Of a stretch of DNA of 32,498 nucleotides, positions 1 to 8,218 are shown one piece after another. Below the pieces are notes generated by a model that saw only the letters and a list, made by a program, of their open reading frames with translations, did not search any database and was not told the origin of the DNA. Position numbers and translations under genes: made by a program. The stretch is taken from contig ONSO01000055.1 in NCBI GenBank assembly GCA_900320485.1, positions 1 to 32,498 on the forward strand, given 5' to 3'. Every line of letters starts with the position of its first letter. Position 1 is the stretch's first letter. Source of the stretch: an uncultured Lachnospiraceae bacterium. GTDB taxonomy: Bacteria; Bacillota; Clostridia; Lachnospirales; Lachnospiraceae.

Positions 1-469
1 CAGTGACCTCGTGCTTATTCTCGCCAAAGAGCTCACGATATTTCTCCAGCGTCAGCACGTCGCTATAGGGATTGATCCCCGCTTCATCCAACTGGTCATA
101 AGTGATCAGGGCATTTCCCACCTCATCGGAAGGATAACTCAGCATCAGGACCACCTTCTTACATCCCATGGCGATACCTTTTAAATTTATGGCAAAACGG
201 TTTCTGGAAAGAATGGGGAAGATGACGCCAACGGTACCGCCGCCCAGCTTAGCGCGGACGTCCTGCGCAATGTCCTGAACGGTAACGTAATTTCCCTGCG
301 CCCTTGCCACGATGGACTCCGTCACTGCGATCACGTCTCTGTCACGCAGCTCAAACCCTTCCTCTTTTGCAGCTTCCAAAACACTGTCAACGGTGATCTC
401 CACCAAATTATCCCCCTCGCGAATAATGGGGCCGCGAATACCTCTTGAAACCGTACCAACTCTTCTCAT
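1..469 (-). CDS. CofE-like F420-0:glutamate ligase domain protein (partial, 3' end outside window)
   Basis: The first 156 codons of a gene that runs off the left edge. The start ATG at 467-469 is preceded on the minus strand by a GAGAGGA ribosome site. The protein opens MRRVGTVSRGIRGPIIREGD, then has TESIVARAQGNY, GGTVGVIFPILSRNRFA and LMLSYPSDEVGN. I recognise this pattern from the coenzyme F420-0:L-glutamate ligase superfamily (CofE, PF01996). CofE adds glutamate to F420-0. Clostridia mostly do not make F420, so the homologues there probably ligate an amino acid to another acceptor; the true substrate is not visible from sequence. No neighbour on this side helps. Family assignment is fairly sure, function is not. 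Confidence 0.75.
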   Translation of the reverse strand, partial: MRRVGTVSRGIRGPIIREGDNLVEITVDSVLEAAKEEGFELRDRDVIAVTESIVARAQGNYVTVQDIAQDVRAKLGGGTVGVIFPILSRNRFAINLKGIAMGCKKVVLMLSYPSDEVGNALITYDQLDEAGINPYSDVLTLEKYRELFGENKHEVT

Positions 470-489
470 GTTTTCCTCTCTTCCTCGCG

Positions 490-740
490 TCTAAATCCAG
501 CCCAAGTCCTAAAGCGCCCATGCCAACGCATTCCCATGCTTTGCCTGCGGCATGCCAACGCATTCCCGCCCAGCCTGCGCCCGTGCCGCTTCCACAACCT
601 TCAGCCACCGCAGAACGATGACATTCCCGCCCAGCCTGCGCCCGTGCCGCCATACATACGCCCGCGCCATGCATACGCCCGTGCCGCCATGCATACGCCC
701 GCGCCATGCATACGCCCGCGCCATGCATGGCGTGCATAAT
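490..740. repeat. GC-rich interspersed and tandem repeats in the 470-898 gap
   Basis: This 430-bp gap between divergent genes holds no convincing gene. CATGCCAACGCATTCCC occurs at about 517 and 551. A roughly 29-bp block beginning CATTCCCGCCCAGCC occurs at about 561 and 622. CATGCATACGCCCG-type units lie at 651, 668, 688 and 705, with spacings of 17 or 20 bp. The region is much richer in GC than the AT-rich promoter stretch at 780-900. Short ORFs through it on both strands are translations of the repeat. I see no hairpin with a T-tract here. Confidence 0.75.
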
Positions 741-898
741 GCCTTGCATCCGCTCCGCACTTGTCTGCCTTAAACGCATAATCATACAGTCAGCAAAAAT
801 AATTATACATAGAATGGAATCATAATACAAGGACAAATTAAATACGAGATCAAAAAAAATCCTTGCGCCAATTTTCCATAACATTTTGTAAAATATAC

Positions 899-927
899 TT
901 GACACTTTGTCATGGGAATGCTATTAT
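899..927 (+). promoter_or_regulatory. Sigma-A promoter of the CPBP operon
   Basis: A perfect -35 box TTGACA (899-904), a 17-bp spacer and a -10 box TATTAT (922-927). The start codon is 986, giving a leader of roughly 50 nt. The stretch just upstream (about 780-895) is strongly AT-rich with A-runs, as in an UP element. Confidence 0.85.
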
Positions 928-985
928 GGCATCAAGGAACAATAACACAAGCAAACTGTAAATCAATCTGATGGAGGATAACGCA

Positions 986-2623
986 ATGAATGCAAATTCA
1001 AACTCTTCCGGAAAGAAGCTTCCCCTTATTCTTTCCCTGCTGCTGATCATTCCTTTTGCCCTAATGATCATCTTCTTTATCCAGTCTGCCAGCTTTCGCG
1101 GCGACGTGATCAAGGACGTGTCCCAGACCTTTACCGTGTCCGTAAAAGACGGTAAGGTTACCACTCCTTCCCAGGTATTTGAAACTCCCGCAACGCACGT
1201 GGGACCTTATGAGATGATCATGAGCTTTGAAAGCGGAGAAAACGGCTTCCCCGTTGGCGTCCTTGTCAAGACCGCTGAAGGAAACATTGCCTCTTGCTTC
1301 ACCGCCTGTGGCATGAAAGACCTGCCATGCAACGTGACCCTCACTTCCGGCAAGAACGTCCTCGAGCTCCACTTCCTCGACGACGAAGACGCCATGAGAG
1401 ACTTTGCCATGACCTATCTTAACTACGCCGAAGGTCCCGCCCTGGATCAGTTTGTTTCCGCGTACGACTATCCGGTTACCTTAAAGGATGGCGACGAATC
1501 CTTCACGTTTTCCCTAAAGGTAACGGAATGCGTCACCGCTCCGGTGCTCCTTCAGATCGTGACCCTGGCCGTAGGCGCACTGATCCTTCTCATGCTGTTC
1601 CTTTGCCTTACCGGCGAGCCCTCGGAGGGCGTCACCCTAAAGGAGCGCCTTGACAGACTCGGCAACCGCTACGCCATCTTCGCCATTACCGTCATCTTTA
1701 CCCAGATGCTGGTCATCGTTTTGATGCGCAATCTGGCACCTGATTTTACAAACCAAAACAGCATCTTTTTAAGCCTGCTCCTGACCATCATTGCCGTTGA
1801 CGTGGTCGGCTTCCCCGTGACGTATCTGGTTTGCCGCAACGTCCCTGCGCAGCCCCTTGAAAAGAAAAAGCTGGGCTTTGGCAAATTCCTTCTCTTTGTA
1901 CTGATGAGTGCCGGAATCTGCGGCGTTGGCTCCATCATCGGCGCCTTTGTCCACAGATTGATAACCCTCCCCGTGGGCGGTGCCGATGCCGCGATCACCA
2001 CCCTCATGCTCAATTCCGGCATGGGCATGCGCATTCTGACCGTTGGCATCATGGCTCCCATCTTCGAAGAGCTGCTCTTCCGTAAGCTCCTTATAGACCG
2101 CCTGGCAAAATACGGTGAATTCATTTCCATCTTCACCTCCGGCCTGTTATTTGGACTTTTCCACGGCAATTTCCAGCAGTTCTTCTTTGCCTTTGGGCTT
2201 GGCTGCCTGTTTGCCTTTGTTTATCTGCGCACGGGCAGGGTCATTTATACCATCGGCCTGCACATGGTCATTAACATGTCCACTTCGGCCATCACGGTTT
2301 GGCTCCTTGGAAAGTACTCCGAGTACGCTCCCGCCAGCACGGATCCCAATGCCGTTGCAGCAGCCATGCAGGCTTCTCCCGAAGCAATGCTTTATACCAC
2401 GCTGTATTCCTTCTGGACTATCTTTTTAGCACTTGCAGCCATAGCCGGAGCCATTATTCTGATCGTTTTCCTGGCAAAGGGGAAATTCAGATTAAAGCAT
2501 GCCGAGGGCGAGGAAAGCCGCGGCGAGGCCTTAAAAGCACTGTTTACCAGCAGATTAACGTGGGCGTTTTTTCTTAGCACCATCAGTTTATTCCTGCTCA
2601 GCTACCTGCCCGCATACCTGTAA
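986..2623 (+). CDS. CPBP (CAAX/ABI-type) intramembrane metalloprotease with an N-terminal ectodomain
   Basis: A 545-aa integral membrane protein. The start is set at ATG 986 because GGAGG at 973-977 lies 8 nt upstream; the in-frame ATG at 971 overlaps that site. One membrane segment (about residues 13-34) is followed by a soluble, beta-rich outside domain (about 36-190), then several membrane segments. The CPBP motifs are intact: EELLFR (E361, E362, R366), FGLFH (F389, H393) and HMVIN (H426, N430). The glutamates and histidines form the metal-dependent catalytic site in this family (known from Rce1 and MroQ-type proteins). First gene of a three-gene operon, 11 nt before the next. The large ectodomain is longer than in typical 200-300 aa CPBP proteins. 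Likely roles are processing of a peptide or of a membrane partner; the substrate is unknown. Confidence 0.88.
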   Translation: MNANSNSSGKKLPLILSLLLIIPFALMIIFFIQSASFRGDVIKDVSQTFTVSVKDGKVTTPSQVFETPATHVGPYEMIMSFESGENGFPVGVLVKTAEGNIASCFTACGMKDLPCNVTLTSGKNVLELHFLDDEDAMRDFAMTYLNYAEGPALDQFVSAYDYPVTLKDGDESFTFSLKVTECVTAPVLLQIVTLAVGALILLMLFLCLTGEPSEGVTLKERLDRLGNRYAIFAITVIFTQMLVIVLMRNLAPDFTNQNSIFLSLLLTIIAVDVVGFPVTYLVCRNVPAQPLEKKKLGFGKFLLFVLMSAGICGVGSIIGAFVHRLITLPVGGADAAITTLMLNSGMGMRILTVGIMAPIFEELLFRKLLIDRLAKYGEFISIFTSGLLFGLFHGNFQQFFFAFGLGCLFAFVYLRTGRVIYTIGLHMVINMSTSAITVWLLGKYSEYAPASTDPNAVAAAMQASPEAMLYTTLYSFWTIFLALAAIAGAIILIVFLAKGKFRLKHAEGEESRGEALKALFTSRLTWAFFLSTISLFLLSYLPAYL

Positions 2624-2634
2624 GGAGGGAAAAC

Positions 2635-3747
2635 ATGCGTAAATCAACTGCAGTCCTGATCGCTTTCCTGTGCATTCTTTTGATCCTTGCCGCAAGCATC
2701 TGGGGGATCAAGGCAATCGATAAAAATGATTCCGTCTGGAATGCTTCCTGGTCTAAGGAATATGCCGTCTCGGAGGGCGTTGCAACGCCTTCCGTCTGCC
2801 AGACGGAGTTTCAGGTTGACAAAGAGGGAGACTATGCGATCTCCCTCAGTCTGATACCGGAAGGATATGACGAGAAAAAGCTCCCGGCCGCTTCAGACCT
2901 TGGCTTTCTTACCAGCGTCCTTCTCTTTGACCAGGATGACAATGAACTCTATTCCACCACCACAAGTGCCGGACTCCTGGACTTTACCATGACGCTTTCT
3001 CCCGGTACCTATCGCATCGAGTATCATCCTCAGACAAACGTGGACGCTTATGAGGAATTCGCAAAGGATTACTTATGCGGTGCCTACGCCGTTAAATCTT
3101 GGGCAAACGCGCTTCGGGAAGACTTCGGCGCGCTTCAGAAAAACGGCAGTTGGGTCATGCGTTACGAGATGCGCATTGCTCCTTCGGGAACTTCCCTGGT
3201 CATTGCAACCAGCGCCATTGCAGGCCTTTTGATCTCCATTTGTCTCACGGTGGTCTTTCTTGCCCTGATCACAAAGGGCAAAAAAATGCAATCGCCAAAA
3301 TACGATGAGCGCCAGGAGCTGGAGCGCGGCAGAGGTTTCAAATATGCTTTCTTCTTCCTGCTGATCTACTTCTTACTACTGATCGTCGCTTTTGACGTTA
3401 CCGACACGGTCACCCCTGACTACTGTGCCCTCATTGGCCTTGGCATCATCACGGGAATTGCCATTTACGTCGTCTACTGCATCTGGCACGAGGCCTATTT
3501 TGCACTGAATCAAAAGACGATCCCCGTCATGATCCTGTTTGGCTTCATCGGCCTGTTTAATCTTGGCATTGCCATCGGAAGTTACGTAAACGGCGTAATG
3601 ATCCGAAACGGCCGCTTTGGAGTAAACATCTTGAATCTGTACTGCGCCCTCCTCTTTTTGGCCGTGTTTGTGGCAACCCTCCTTAAAAAGTTTGCAGACT
3701 CCCACGGGAAATCTGCTTCCGGGGAGGATGACGACGATGAGGAATGA
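2635..3747 (+). CDS. Membrane protein with ectodomain resembling that of the upstream protease
   Basis: A 370-aa protein I cannot name. The ATG at 2635 has AAGGAGGG overlapping the stop of the upstream gene, so the two are translationally close. One N-terminal membrane segment (about 5-24) is followed by a soluble domain (about 30-185), a membrane segment (about 187-213), a cytoplasmic stretch with DERQELERGRGFKYAFF, four further membrane segments (about 235-350) and an acidic tail ending GEDDDDEE. The DERQ motif before a membrane pair occurs in small membrane proteins often next to YozG-like regulators. The ectodomain order (TPS, then GDY, then a VLL strand, then a 'SPGTYRIEYH' strand) parallels that of the protease upstream, suggesting the two proteins share a fold. 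Function unknown; a partner or substrate of the protease is possible. Confidence 0.8.
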   Translation: MRKSTAVLIAFLCILLILAASIWGIKAIDKNDSVWNASWSKEYAVSEGVATPSVCQTEFQVDKEGDYAISLSLIPEGYDEKKLPAASDLGFLTSVLLFDQDDNELYSTTTSAGLLDFTMTLSPGTYRIEYHPQTNVDAYEEFAKDYLCGAYAVKSWANALREDFGALQKNGSWVMRYEMRIAPSGTSLVIATSAIAGLLISICLTVVFLALITKGKKMQSPKYDERQELERGRGFKYAFFFLLIYFLLLIVAFDVTDTVTPDYCALIGLGIITGIAIYVVYCIWHEAYFALNQKTIPVMILFGFIGLFNLGIAIGSYVNGVMIRNGRFGVNILNLYCALLFLAVFVATLLKKFADSHGKSASGEDDDDEE

Positions 3748-3792
3748 TCAGAGACGAAGCAGCCTTTCCACGGGGCGAAAAGGGGGTGCAGG

Positions 3793-3990
3793 ATGAAGAA
3801 TTTAAAATTAAAATCAGCCAGGGCTGCCCTGGATTACTCCCAGCAAGACCTGGCCGAAAAAGTCGGCGTATCAAGACAAACCATCAATGCCATAGAAAAA
3901 GGGGATTACAACCCCACCATCAACCTCTGCAGATCCATCTGCAAGGTATTGGGAAAAACTCTGGATGAATTATTTTGGGAAGACGAGTGA
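3793..3990 (+). CDS. Small Cro/CI-type HTH regulator (YozG-like)
   Basis: A 65-aa single-domain DNA-binding protein. The HTH_3 fold is clear: LKSARAALDYSQQDLAEKVG, then VSRQTINAIEKGDYNPTINL, then a C-terminal helix ending LDELFWEDE. The length equals that of stand-alone XRE proteins of the YozG type, which commonly sit beside genes for small membrane proteins and probably control them. The start ATG 3793 has an AGGGGG site about 6 nt upstream. It lies 45 nt after the membrane protein gene, and the terminator stem begins inside its last codons. Autoregulation of the promoter at 899 is likely but not shown. No sensor domain is present. Confidence 0.9.
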   Translation: MKNLKLKSARAALDYSQQDLAEKVGVSRQTINAIEKGDYNPTINLCRSICKVLGKTLDELFWEDE

Positions 3991-4010
3991 TCGTCTTCCC
4001 AATTTCTTTT
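3975..4010 (+). terminator. Rho-independent terminator of the CPBP operon
   Basis: A perfect 12-bp stem TTGGGAAGACGA (3975-3986) and TCGTCTTCCCAA (3991-4002) with loop GTGA, followed by TTTCTTTT. The stop codon of the HTH gene (3988-3990) lies in the loop. On the minus strand the stem is followed by A-rich sequence, so it works in one direction. Confidence 0.92.
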
Positions 4011-4048
4011 ACGTTCTGATCATCAAATTTATTTGTCTCCCCCAGTTT

Positions 4049-4140
4049 CTGCGCAAATCTATTTTCCCGTTTTTCCGTGCCTTCCCCGTTCCTGCGCAAA
4101 TCTATTTCCCCGTTTTTCCGTGCCTTCCCCGTTCCTGCGC
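4049..4140. repeat. 43-bp tandem repeat running into the 3' end of the diguanylate cyclase gene
   Basis: Two copies of a 43-bp unit start at 4049 and 4092 with one base-length difference compensated in the C/T runs. A third copy begins at 4135 (CTGCGC) and breaks off. The stop codon and last ~11 residues of the minus-strand gene lie inside copy two, so copy one is a non-coding duplicate of the gene end. Confidence 0.85.
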
Positions 4141-6057
4141 GGCCCTGGCCCTGGCGATCTCATCCATGGCATGCACTTCGCGTTTGATCTCATACATGAG
4201 TCTGTCAGCCTCACGAATGTATTCCTGCAGCGGATACCCGCTTTCCGGTTCCGTGATGACGTAACCGCAGCTGGCTGAGATCTGGTAGGGTCTGGAACCG
4301 TCATGGTTCTTCTTCTCCATAAATTCAAGAATGTTGCGCTTTACCTCTTCCGCCGCTTCTTCATCGCAATCCGGCGCAATGATCAGGAACTCGTCACCGC
4401 CAAACCTTACCGCGATCCAATCCTCGCGAATATTTGACTTGATGGCATCCGCCACTGTCCTGATGGCAGCATCACCGTGGATGTGGCCATACTCGTCATT
4501 GATGCGCTTCATGAAGTTGATGTCAACAAACATTACCATCATTGGCTCCCGCTTGCGCACGCTCTCCTGATAAAGGGGAATAGCCTTATTCTCATATCCG
4601 AAACGGTTGAAGAGATCCGTCATGGGATCTTTGTCGTAAAGCCTTGTCAGGTTTTTGTTAAGCGCATCCAGACGCAGATTGATGCGCAGGAGCTTTAATG
4701 CCTGCTGGAGCTTTTCCATGTAGGAATACAGCAGGTCCTCCCGCATAACGTACGGTTCGTCCGCGAATATGACGTAGCCGTAATTATACTGGTAATAATG
4801 CAACGGCAGGAAATAATATACGTGCTGCTCGTTTTCCTTTTTTTCATACCCGGGGATCAGCTGATCCCGGTCTAGCTTTTCAATCTCCTGAACCTTGCCG
4901 TCCTTCAGCGAAACAATGACTTCCGGTTTCTTTCTGGACTTCTTTTTGCCAAGCTCTTCCTCACTGAGCAGGGGATCCCCGTAATACTCGGCATTTAGGA
5001 TCACGTGGAGGTTTTCTCCCTCTGATTTATGGTTGTTCAGGAAATGATTTCGAAGGCTGGTCTTTAATTCCGCGTAACTGTTGACCTCGGAGATTTTTCT
5101 CCGCATGTTGCGTTCCGTCTGCTCCATAAACGCCGTATCCATGATCTTCTGGTAGAACCTGCGGCAATAATCCTTTCGAACCTCATGCAGCTCCTGAATG
5201 AATTGGCATCCGCAGCTTTCTCCAACCACCATGTCGGCCGTGACCAGGTCCTCTCCGGTTCCCGCGCCTTCTCTGATCTGTTGAAAGATCATCTCGCAAC
5301 ACCGGTATCCCACTTCGTCATAATTCTGTTTTACGCTGGTAAGGGCAGGATAAAAAATCTGGCCTTCCCTCACGTGATCAAATCCGGTAACGATCACGTC
5401 CCCGGGAAGCTCATAGCCCATCAGCATCAGCTCCGTCGCTGCGGAAAGCGCCATAATGTCATTTGCACAGACAAAGGCATCCGGCATTCCTCGTTTTTCC
5501 AAAATCCCATGCATGGAATCGATGGTGCGCCTGTTGGACCAGCCGCCATAGCACACGTCCTCCGGGTCAAGCGTGAGCCCATGCTCCTCAAGGACTTTCC
5601 TGGTAACCTCCATGCGCGCGTCGCTCTCCGCATGTCCGGGTGCTCCGCCGATATAAGCAATCCGCTTGACGCCATGTTTTTCCACGATGTGCGTGACAAG
5701 ATCCCGCATTCCCGAATGTCCGTCCACGCATACGCTGGACACGCCCGGATACTTCATGCCGATACTGACTACGGGAACGCCTTTCTTTTTGGCATTCTCA
5801 AGAATGGCTACCGTTGCCTCTTCCGAATTGATCATGTTGGAAAACACAATGGCACCGTCATAATCCTGTACGTTGCAGAGTTTATAAACGTTTAGCTCCC
5901 CCTGCATCAGGTTGGAATGCGCGCTTATATTCGCAAAACTCAGGAAGACAAACACGTCGAAGTCTTCCTGAGCTGCATACTTTTTTATTCCGTTGATCGC
6001 CTGGCTGAGGGCTTCGTTGCTCCAGCCATTGGCATACACTGCGATTTTTTTCTTCAT
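4102..6057 (-). CDS. Diguanylate cyclase with LacI-like sugar-binding sensor domain
   Basis: A 651-aa cytoplasmic protein without a signal peptide. Residues 1-300 match the periplasmic-binding fold of LacI-family effector domains: IAVYANGWSN, DYDGAIVFSNM, GVPVVSIG, KRIAYIGG, PDAFVCANDIMALSA and VIVTGFDHV. The DNA-binding head of LacI is missing. A middle region (300-480) includes helices likely to form a coiled coil. The C-terminal GGDEF domain has DPMTDLFNRFGY and an intact GGDEF motif at 553-557, so GTP-to-c-di-GMP activity is expected. The inhibitory I-site is degenerate: REDW stands where RxxD is usual, so product inhibition may be absent. The start ATG 6057 has GGAGG upstream. It follows the GH51 gene by 36 nt, which suggests that a sugar from arabinoxylan-type polymers is the ligand (inference). 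The last ~11 residues are encoded by a tandem repeat. Confidence 0.9.
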   Translation of the reverse strand: MKKKIAVYANGWSNEALSQAINGIKKYAAQEDFDVFVFLSFANISAHSNLMQGELNVYKLCNVQDYDGAIVFSNMINSEEATVAILENAKKKGVPVVSIGMKYPGVSSVCVDGHSGMRDLVTHIVEKHGVKRIAYIGGAPGHAESDARMEVTRKVLEEHGLTLDPEDVCYGGWSNRRTIDSMHGILEKRGMPDAFVCANDIMALSAATELMLMGYELPGDVIVTGFDHVREGQIFYPALTSVKQNYDEVGYRCCEMIFQQIREGAGTGEDLVTADMVVGESCGCQFIQELHEVRKDYCRRFYQKIMDTAFMEQTERNMRRKISEVNSYAELKTSLRNHFLNNHKSEGENLHVILNAEYYGDPLLSEEELGKKKSRKKPEVIVSLKDGKVQEIEKLDRDQLIPGYEKKENEQHVYYFLPLHYYQYNYGYVIFADEPYVMREDLLYSYMEKLQQALKLLRINLRLDALNKNLTRLYDKDPMTDLFNRFGYENKAIPLYQESVRKREPMMVMFVDINFMKRINDEYGHIHGDAAIRTVADAIKSNIREDWIAVRFGGDEFLIIAPDCDEEAAEEVKRNILEFMEKKNHDGSRPYQISASCGYVITEPESGYPLQEYIREADRLMYEIKREVHAMDEIARARAAQERGRHGKTGK

Positions 6058-6093
6058 GACCCTCCGGAAATATCTCTTGGAACAGCCCTCATT

Positions 6094-7698
6094 TTATGCC
6101 TTTTTCCGAAACTGCAACACGTTCCAGGAAAGCGGCTTTACGTGTCCGTCATAAATGCCATTTTCGATTCTTCCGTCAGCAGTTTCCACAGGCTTGATCA
6201 ATTCGGGCTCTTCGAAACTATTCTTGGCATCCAGTTCCTTAGAGCATAATTCAACGTGCTTATCAAAATTATACTCCTCAAATCCGCGAATGTCTAGTCT
6301 AATCGGATATTCCGTCTCCGGATTTCTGTTGATGACAAAAATCGTCAGCGTTTCCGCCTCCTCGTCCCAGGCCGACGCGCAGTCAACGTAAGGCAGTCCT
6401 TCCTTTCCGGTGTACTGTGAAGTATCATCGATGGCATATCCCGGAAGGTCAAAAGTTTCACACTTAACGTCGGTCTGCATGGACGTTCCCTTGGCAAACC
6501 GGATCAGATCCATAAAGGCATAATGGGATGCCGATCTCCATACGTGGTCATGATCAGAGCTGCACAGTGCGCCAAGCCCGCCGGTCATGCAACCAATCTT
6601 GACGCGGTCCGCGTGACGAAGGAATGCCAATTGGATGGATGCCATGGAAAGGGCATGCAGCATGTCTCCGCCGGGGAAGGGTCTGTCCGGCATGTTGTCA
6701 GGGTCATGCCGAAGATAAGGTCGCTTAGGGTCAAAGCGATAATGTGCCCTTGCCATGTTGTGATAACCGTAACCGGGATGGAGCGGGCTGTTAGGTCGCA
6801 CCATTGCACCATACTCGTCAAAGGAAAGCATGATCTTCTTGGGCGAACGGCACTTTGCTCCCACCAGGTCACACATGGCGATCTCCGTGTTGATGAAATC
6901 CTCGTAATACGCAGAACCGCCAAGGAGCGCTTCCCAGTCTCCGGGAGGTGCGCTGTGATAGTGATGCATGGAAAGATAATCCACGGTCTCATAACACTCC
7001 TGCAAAACCGTTTCTTCCCAGGTAGGGTAATGATCCATAAACATGGCCGAGGATGCACAGACGGCAGTTTCAATGGAGGCATCGATCCACTTCATGGCCT
7101 TGGATATCTCGTTGCATCGAACGCCATAGCCTCTCGGATCCTTGTCCCAGCTGCCCAGCTGCCAGGGACCGTCCATCTCGTTTCCAAGATACCAGGTTTT
7201 TACGCCATAAGGCTTCTCATGGCCATATTTCTTGCGAAGATCGGACCAATAGGAGCCTCCTTCAAAGTTTGTGTACTCTACAATGTCCATGGCATCCTGG
7301 AAGGTTCCGGTGCCAAGATTGATGGTATACAGGGGCTCGGTTCCAACCTTTTCCGCCCACTGCAGATACTCATCATGTCCCACGTCGTTGGGAATAAACT
7401 GATACCAGGCCGGATCTAAGTGAACCTTTCTCTGATCCTTGGGTCCAATGGAATCCTTCCACTGCCAGGCTGATACAAAATTTCCGCCGGGCAGACGGCA
7501 CGCCGGCATTCCCGTCCCCTTCAGGCCATTGATAAAGTCCGTACGGAATCCCTGCTCATCCGCCGTCGGATGCTTGGGATTATACATCGTTCCATTCACC
7601 ATGCTGCCGATGGGCTCAAGGAACGTACTAAAGAGCCTCGGCGAGATCTCACCGATCTTGAATGCCGGATGAACCGTAATTCTTGCTGTTTCTGCCAT
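6094..7698 (-). CDS. GH51 alpha-L-arabinofuranosidase
   Basis: A 534-aa cytoplasmic glycosidase that releases terminal arabinofuranose from arabinoxylan or arabinan oligosaccharides by a retaining mechanism. The (beta/alpha)8 core has RLPGGNF, then WYLGNEMDGPWQ with the acid/base E174, SMHHYH, and SFDEYG with the nucleophile E295. A beta-sandwich C-terminal part follows. No signal peptide is present, as is usual for intracellular GH51. I place the start at 7698 (MAETAR) because GGGAGGG lies 8 nt upstream; the longer reading to 7725 would swallow this site. It is first in a likely two-gene unit with the sensor diguanylate cyclase. I could not see a promoter close upstream; the region there is an array of repeats. 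Confidence 0.93.
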   Translation of the reverse strand: MAETARITVHPAFKIGEISPRLFSTFLEPIGSMVNGTMYNPKHPTADEQGFRTDFINGLKGTGMPACRLPGGNFVSAWQWKDSIGPKDQRKVHLDPAWYQFIPNDVGHDEYLQWAEKVGTEPLYTINLGTGTFQDAMDIVEYTNFEGGSYWSDLRKKYGHEKPYGVKTWYLGNEMDGPWQLGSWDKDPRGYGVRCNEISKAMKWIDASIETAVCASSAMFMDHYPTWEETVLQECYETVDYLSMHHYHSAPPGDWEALLGGSAYYEDFINTEIAMCDLVGAKCRSPKKIMLSFDEYGAMVRPNSPLHPGYGYHNMARAHYRFDPKRPYLRHDPDNMPDRPFPGGDMLHALSMASIQLAFLRHADRVKIGCMTGGLGALCSSDHDHVWRSASHYAFMDLIRFAKGTSMQTDVKCETFDLPGYAIDDTSQYTGKEGLPYVDCASAWDEEAETLTIFVINRNPETEYPIRLDIRGFEEYNFDKHVELCSKELDAKNSFEEPELIKPVETADGRIENGIYDGHVKPLSWNVLQFRKKA

Positions 7699-7775
7699 TT
7701 TGTAACCCTCCCGTCGCTTATGCATTGTTTTTTGCGCTGTTTTTTACGCTGTTTTTTACGCTGTTTTTTTACGTT
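7699..7775. repeat. 12-bp tandem repeat in the GH51 leader
   Basis: Four imperfect units of the type ACGCTGTTTTTT lie at about 7722-7770. On the coding strand of GH51 they read as AAAAAACAGCGT repeats immediately upstream of the ribosome site, giving an A-rich, unstructured leader. Confidence 0.7.
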
Positions 7776-7861
7776 GCCATTTTTGTTACTCTTTTCTTGC
7801 TCTTTTTGTAGCTCTTGTGCTGTTTTTGTACTGTTTTGGTGCCGTTCTGGCGCTACTCTTG

Positions 7862-8191
7862 TTCTTCCGCCGTCCTATTTGCCGCTTTTCCCTTCCATCC
7901 AACAGCGGGATTTACGTTTTCCAGTTTTCCGCTGTCCTTTTTGCCGCTTTTTCCTTCCATCCAACAGCGGGATTTACGTTTTCCAGTTTTCCGCTGTCCT
8001 TTTTGCCGCTTTTTCCTTCCATCCAACAGCGGGATTTTCGTTTTCCGATTTTCCGCTGTCCTTTTTGCCGCTTTTTCCTTCCATCCAACAGCGGGATTTA
8101 CGTTTTCCGATTTTCCGCTGTCCTTTTTGCCACTTTTTCCTTCCATCCAACAGCGGGATTTACGTTTTCCGATTTTCCGCTGTCCTTTTTG
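7862..8191. repeat. 62-bp tandem array, about five copies, each with a hairpin
   Basis: The landmark CCATCCAACAGCGGG occurs at 7895, 7957, 8019, 8081 and 8143, exactly 62 bp apart. The array runs from about 7862 to 8191 with partial units at both ends. Every unit contains ACAGCGG, a 20-nt loop and CCGCTGT, a 7-bp stem. On the plus strand the stem is followed by CCTTTTTG, so each unit looks like a weak plus-strand terminator. Because 62 is not a multiple of 3, all three plus frames stay open and give false Phe/Pro-rich ORFs. Confidence 0.92.
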
Positions 8192-8218
8192 CTATTCATT
8201 CCCGCCACGACTGATGTT

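Noticed and set aside
408..905. 165-aa minus-strand ORF and smaller ORFs in the 470-800 gap
   Set aside because: Repetitive, Met/Ala/Arg/Cys-rich translation of the GC-rich repeats, overlapping the real CofE-like gene start and the promoter.
6523..7419. 298-aa plus-strand ORF
   Set aside because: Antisense to the GH51 gene, whose catalytic motifs are intact.
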